Shown: piece after piece, positions 60,351-64,000 of the stretch
Layout: every line of letters begins with the position of its first letter
Numbering within the stretch: position 1 is the first letter of the stretch
NCBI GenBank assembly: GCA_041917295.1
Contig: JAYRXX010000059.1
Span: 33,804-97,803, forward strand
Origin: JADKHR01 sp041917295
Lineage (GTDB): Bacteria; Elusimicrobiota; Elusimicrobia; FEN-1173
Direction: 5' to 3'
Length of the DNA: 64,000 nt
The notes under the pieces: model-generated
Database searches by the model: none
The model's input: only the letters and a program-made list of their open reading frames with translations
Told to the model about the DNA's origin: nothing
Made by a program: the position numbers and the translations under genes

Positions 60351-63300
60351 TTATGTTTGGGTGGCGATACAGCTGAACCCATCTATTTCTCTCTGGAGGC
60401 GGTTAGGAATTTCCCCAGGCTTAGCCTCGGAGACCGGAGAGGCCGATTTTCTATTTATGCGATCAGCTATTAACGCACGTTGAGCTTTTTCAATCTCGCT
60501 CGAAAAAACGTCCGGTATTCGGTTCGGATCGCGCTGACTCGGAGGCGATGGTTGCCTTCTTTGTATTGCCAGGGGGTTAAAAAGAACCAAATGAGGTTCC
60601 ACAACATCCCGTGTTCCCGCGCGGGGTTCCAGAACGCCCAGTGCTTTTTCGCTTAGGCCATACCCGGAGGGCTCCCAGCCGAGGTAGTGTAAGGATTCAG
60701 AAAAAATATTCTTTTTATTTGTTCTCGCTTGGCCAATTTTTGAGATGGAATCCCCTGCTGTTGTTAACACCGCTTTGCTTGGCCAATAACTGTCCGATGT
60801 TAACGGAAAGAATCGTTCTTCATTCGGCCTTGCCTCTTGCGTAAAATCTTTCATAAGCAGTAATGACGTGCGAACGATTGATTTATTACCAAGTAAAAAA
60901 GGGTCCGGATTATATACCAACGAAGACGGGACAAACAAATTCTTTAGGGAGCCTTTTATGTCAAGATAATGTTTATTAAATTCCACCGCAACCGGTAAGG
61001 TATTATTCTTGGGAAGAACCCCAATCACCCCTTCCAGCCCCTCAAACCTCAACACGACAAACTCGCCGCTTAACGGATGGTTGGACACGCGCGATGCTTT
61101 TTTACCATTGATCAGTTTTTTAAGCGTATCGTTAGCAACCTCGTCCAACATGTCATTTGTCAAATTCAGCCCATCCAATAATTTGCCGTATTGGTTCAAC
61201 GTGCCAGCTTGATATGCAACAACCAAACGATCCGAAACTTGATTAATCCTTCTCGCGCGTTCTTCTTTTTGCGGGTCGATGGGAATTTGTTCCTCAAGAA
61301 TGAAATTCCGAACCATCACCCACAACCGCCATTTCCACGACACCTCATTATTTTTACGCCCATTCCCCGTCGAAGACCCACCCCCATTCTTATTTCCGTT
61401 CGAAGACATCAAGGTCAATATTGGCCCATTATTGGATTCCTCCACCCGAGCTCGATCCCCACCCAAGTTAATTTCGATTCCATCCTCAGCAACCCCAACC
61501 AGTTCCGGTTGAAACGGCCACCCCTCAATGAAATTCCTGAGCTTATCAAGACTTTCCTGAACGGAACTCCCCGCGCGTTCAGCCTTAAATCTTCCCCACG
61601 CCGTAAGGCCGGCGATAAAAATATGCAAGGCTCTTCGAACCGAATCTGTGTCGGCCCCTGCCGCCAAGGGACATTGAGTTTTAAGGGCAACCTGCTGGCC
61701 GTTCACCAACTCGCGCAAGGCCGGGGGATCCTTGGCGAAAAGATCAATGTAGTTCCGATCCTCAACGGTGATGGAGGCATTTGGGGTCATCACAGTGACC
61801 GCCACACCGGCTTCGGCCAAAATTGCCGCCACCCCGTCGGTATGAAACCCCCCGGCCACCAACACAGCGGACTTTTCCCCCGACGACCGCATTTTTTTCA
61901 ACAGGTTAAAGGCCAACGCCTTGTCCCGCCGTTGGGCCCACGCCCAAAACGATTCAAACGGCCGCACGGCCTCAGCCAAATCTAATTTTAGGTGCAGACG
62001 ATCTGGCAAGGCCAGAATCTCGTTGCGCCTCTCGTTGTACGTCGTCCATTCCGTGGGCGTCATTTCCAACCGAAAGAGCCGACCCAATAACCGGCTGTCC
62101 TGGTCCAGCCGAACCAGGTTTTGTTGTTGGGAACTTTCAGCCAGTCGGGCCTGAACCGATTGCCCAAACCGTTCAATTTCGTAAAGAAGGAGCTCATGAT
62201 CAATCCGTTGAATTTCTTTGTTGAGACGAACCTGCGCCGCCAACGCCGGATATTTTTGAAACCCGATGCCGGCCCTTTCCATGACCTTTTGAATGGTTCC
62301 CGCCCAATCCCCGGCAATTTGTCCGTCCCTCTCCCCCCACGCGTCGTTCCATTCTCTTCCCCCTTGCCCGTCATTCCGGCGTGCCGTTAGCCGGAATCCA
62401 TCAAGAGCACCCAAATCGCGAAACGATACCCGTTTCCCTAACTCCTCCGCCAACGCGCGCTGTTCCCGTTTAAGTTGGAGCCTATCCAACTGTTTTTCAA
62501 CCCGGAACGATCGTAGGAGAAGGTCCACGTTCGGATAGGCGTCCCCATCCCATTGGGGCACCCAGCCAACCAATTTGGAGAGATAAACGTCCAAATCAAT
62601 TTTGTTGAGGTCGAAAAGCCGCTGATTATCGTCGAAGGCAACCAAGGGGGGCGAGTAGAGGCGCCTTTTTTCAAGGGCGATGGCCCCGTCGATGGATCGG
62701 AAGACCTCCCGGGCGGATTCCCGCTGGGCAATGGATTCTTTTGCGGCCAAAACGTTGGCGTGGTAAAGCCGGGGCGAATCAACGCCCCATAAGGTCAACC
62801 GTCGAGGCGATGCCGAAAGGGAGAGGCCGGCGAACTCAGCGCCGCTGATCCGATTGTTGTTCAGGAAATGAACGCCCACCCGATCGACGATGGTCCGATC
62901 CGGGTACGCCGAGAACTCATCGGTAAGAAAGGGTCCTGTGGCGCCTTCGAGACCAACCAGAGAGACTCCCTGATCCTGGGCAAGGGCGGCAATAGCGGCG
63001 GCGATATTATTTTGGGCTGAAGCGTTGCCGTGAATATCTCGAATCAGGAAAATCCAAGGACCGTCTGGTCGGTCTAGAGCCGACCCAGGCCGGAGCGTTC
63101 CAAAATGGCCAATGGAATCCCAAACCGAACGATCGGAACTCAACGGAAATTCGGTCGTCTCGGCGATGTCGGGTGACCTGAAGGAATCCCCGGAAGTGTC
63201 TTGCGAATTTGCCGTGCTATTGTCAACGGAAAACAAACCGTTGTCACGACGTTGAGCCGCTCGTTCGGACCAGTAATTATTTTCCGATCGAACGACCCCC

Positions 63301-63371
63301 GTATCATGCAACAACACCACCAAACCAATCAACATCCCGCCCCATTTTTTATTATCGATGAATTTAAACAC
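60351..63371 (-). CDS. large exported protein, paralogue of neighbouring giant's N-terminal domain
   Basis: A protein of about 1006 residues from GTG 63371, which has a GGGGGGA stretch about 4-10 nt upstream; an ATG at 63413 would add 14 residues without a better site. A hydrophobic segment (GGMLIGLVVLLHDTGVV) serves as signal or anchor. The region at about 100-530 parallels the giant downstream: FLIRDIHGNASAQNNIAAAI, VSLVGLEGATGPF, LEMTPTEWTTYNERRNEI and SAVLVAGGFHTDGVAAILAE. The last 400 residues are soluble and not recognised, with no membrane helices. Its stop is about 100 bp before the giant's start, so the two are likely co-expressed. Confidence 0.7.
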   Translation of the reverse strand: MFKFIDNKKWGGMLIGLVVLLHDTGVVRSENNYWSERAAQRRDNGLFSVDNSTANSQDTSGDSFRSPDIAETTEFPLSSDRSVWDSIGHFGTLRPGSALDRPDGPWIFLIRDIHGNASAQNNIAAAIAALAQDQGVSLVGLEGATGPFLTDEFSAYPDRTIVDRVGVHFLNNNRISGAEFAGLSLSASPRRLTLWGVDSPRLYHANVLAAKESIAQRESAREVFRSIDGAIALEKRRLYSPPLVAFDDNQRLFDLNKIDLDVYLSKLVGWVPQWDGDAYPNVDLLLRSFRVEKQLDRLQLKREQRALAEELGKRVSFRDLGALDGFRLTARRNDGQGGREWNDAWGERDGQIAGDWAGTIQKVMERAGIGFQKYPALAAQVRLNKEIQRIDHELLLYEIERFGQSVQARLAESSQQQNLVRLDQDSRLLGRLFRLEMTPTEWTTYNERRNEILALPDRLHLKLDLAEAVRPFESFWAWAQRRDKALAFNLLKKMRSSGEKSAVLVAGGFHTDGVAAILAEAGVAVTVMTPNASITVEDRNYIDLFAKDPPALRELVNGQQVALKTQCPLAAGADTDSVRRALHIFIAGLTAWGRFKAERAGSSVQESLDKLRNFIEGWPFQPELVGVAEDGIEINLGGDRARVEESNNGPILTLMSSNGNKNGGGSSTGNGRKNNEVSWKWRLWVMVRNFILEEQIPIDPQKEERARRINQVSDRLVVAYQAGTLNQYGKLLDGLNLTNDMLDEVANDTLKKLINGKKASRVSNHPLSGEFVVLRFEGLEGVIGVLPKNNTLPVAVEFNKHYLDIKGSLKNLFVPSSLVYNPDPFLLGNKSIVRTSLLLMKDFTQEARPNEERFFPLTSDSYWPSKAVLTTAGDSISKIGQARTNKKNIFSESLHYLGWEPSGYGLSEKALGVLEPRAGTRDVVEPHLVLFNPLAIQRRQPSPPSQRDPNRIPDVFSSEIEKAQRALIADRINRKSASPVSEAKPGEIPNRLQREIDGFSCIATQT

Positions 63372-63596
63372 TTTTGATCCCCCCAAAGAATCCCAAAAAT
63401 AACCCACCCACAAACCCCAACCACATGCATCATTCCCGCCACACTGCTAAAGGGGACGTTCTCAACTAATCAACTTAATGCACTCAAATAAAAAAATGAG
63501 AGTGCGTTTTGTCGGGCGTTGTTGGAATTGAATTCGGTTGGGATTACATTACGAGAAGTCGGAGAACAACACTATCTTTTTCAATTCCCATGGCCC

Positions 63597-64000
63597 GCGC
63601 AAAAAATAGGACCGACAAAAAGTCGGCCAAGAAATTATGGAAAGGGTCGATCCCCTTCGACACTTCCGCTAGCGCGGTCGGAATTGCCTTCCATCGGTCG
63701 GCTAGCGCCTCCCTCTTCCAGGCCTGGGTTTTCCCTGACGGGCCCGCCCGGCGGGCCCTTTTCCTCCCCAGGGTCGGCGGGAAAACCCGTTCGATTTCCT
63801 TCCCCCGCGCAACATATACGGCCGACAAAGTCGGCCCTGAAATAGTGGAGCGGGTGAAGGGAATCGCCTTCCATCGGTCGGCTAGCGCCTCCCTCTTCCA
63901 GGCCTGGGTTTTCCCTGACGGGCCCGCCCGGCGGGCCCTTTTCCTCCCCAGGGTCGGCGGGAAAACCCGTTCGATTCCCTTCCCCCGCGCAACATATACG
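63597..64000. repeat. about 180-bp tandem repeat running off the right edge
   Basis: Two near-identical units (roughly 63640-63820 and 63820-64000), preceded by a diverged partial copy from about 63597. Each contains GCCGAC...GTCGGC and a strong hairpin GGGCCCGC-CCG-GCGGGCCC followed by TTTT (63740-63762 and again about 180 bp on). Since the period is a multiple of 3, frames stay open across units on the minus strand, but the encoded sequence looks low in protein character. Non-coding repeat is preferred. Confidence 0.75.
63740..63762 (+). terminator. terminator-like hairpin within right-edge repeat
   Basis: GGGCCCGC, 3-nt loop CCG, GCGGGCCC and a TTTT tail. The same hairpin recurs one repeat unit later (about 63920-63942). 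No plus-strand gene ends nearby, so it may be a repeat feature rather than a working terminator. Confidence 0.4.

Noticed and set aside
63544..63828. 94-codon minus-strand gene at the right edge
   Set aside because: It lies across the tandem repeat with its hairpins, starts at TTG without a good binding site, and resembles no protein; kept only as a caveat in the repeat finding.

Overview
The window is a dense, GC-rich bacterial chromosome segment. By eye the coding DNA is in the mid-50s to 60 % GC, with one AT-rich gap near 10.9-11.3 kb. There is no rRNA, phage, insertion sequence or CRISPR array. The gene mix (PilT next to a DnaA-like ATPase, two O-antigen-ligase/TPR giants, two very large exported proteins sharing an N-terminal domain, DUF4301, a GH94 phosphorylase) suggests Elusimicrobiota or a neighbouring phylum such as Omnitrophota. 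That placement is inference, since no marker gene decides it.

Layout. 0-10.6 kb is mostly a plus-strand run: DUF4301 protein, alpha/beta hydrolase, rhomboid protease, GH94 phosphorylase, degenerate HD-GYP protein, ABC exporter pair and miaA, interrupted by a minus-strand cardiolipin synthase. 10.6-15.5 kb holds two small orphan genes, an AT-rich gap, a 56-residue Cys-rich protein, cysD-cysNC and a secreted Cys-rich protein. 15.6-19.5 kb is a mutasome-like cassette: RecA-like protein, small protein, family-B DNA polymerase and LexA, with matching promoters at the two ends. 19.5-28.5 kb holds a sulfatase-fold phosphotransferase, Nudix, DUF309, nth, cobalamin adenosyltransferase, ilvD, SirB1-like protein, HAD hydrolase and an HpnE-like oxidoreductase.

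28.5-31.6 kb carries ahpC, thrS, tRNA-Val, queF and tRNA-Cys. 31.6-35.8 kb is a three-gene operon: pilT, a Pro-rich protein, and a DnaA-type AAA+ protein without the DNA-binding domain. The last two seem to share a C-terminal domain, and this is my best candidate for an undescribed system. 35.9-43.7 kb is a central-carbon cluster (tkt, tal, gnd, zwf, tpiA, rpiB) followed by a TPR protein and an outer-membrane-type lipoprotein. 43.7-50.3 kb is two O-antigen-ligase-like proteins and a histidine kinase. 50.3-54.3 kb has tRNA-Thr, then a redox/nitrosative-stress group (YecH, DsbD, a thioredoxin-fold protein, YgbA, hemerythrin).

54.5-63.4 kb encodes two giant paralogous exported or membrane proteins. 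The longer one carries CPBP-protease-like and kinase-like segments. The right edge (63.6-64.0 kb) is a roughly 180-bp tandem repeat that runs off the window.

Genes are tightly packed. Stop/start overlaps of the ATGA or GTGA type are frequent, so most same-strand runs are probably operons. Several promoters place the start codon 6-7 nt after the -10 hexamer, which suggests leaderless mRNAs.
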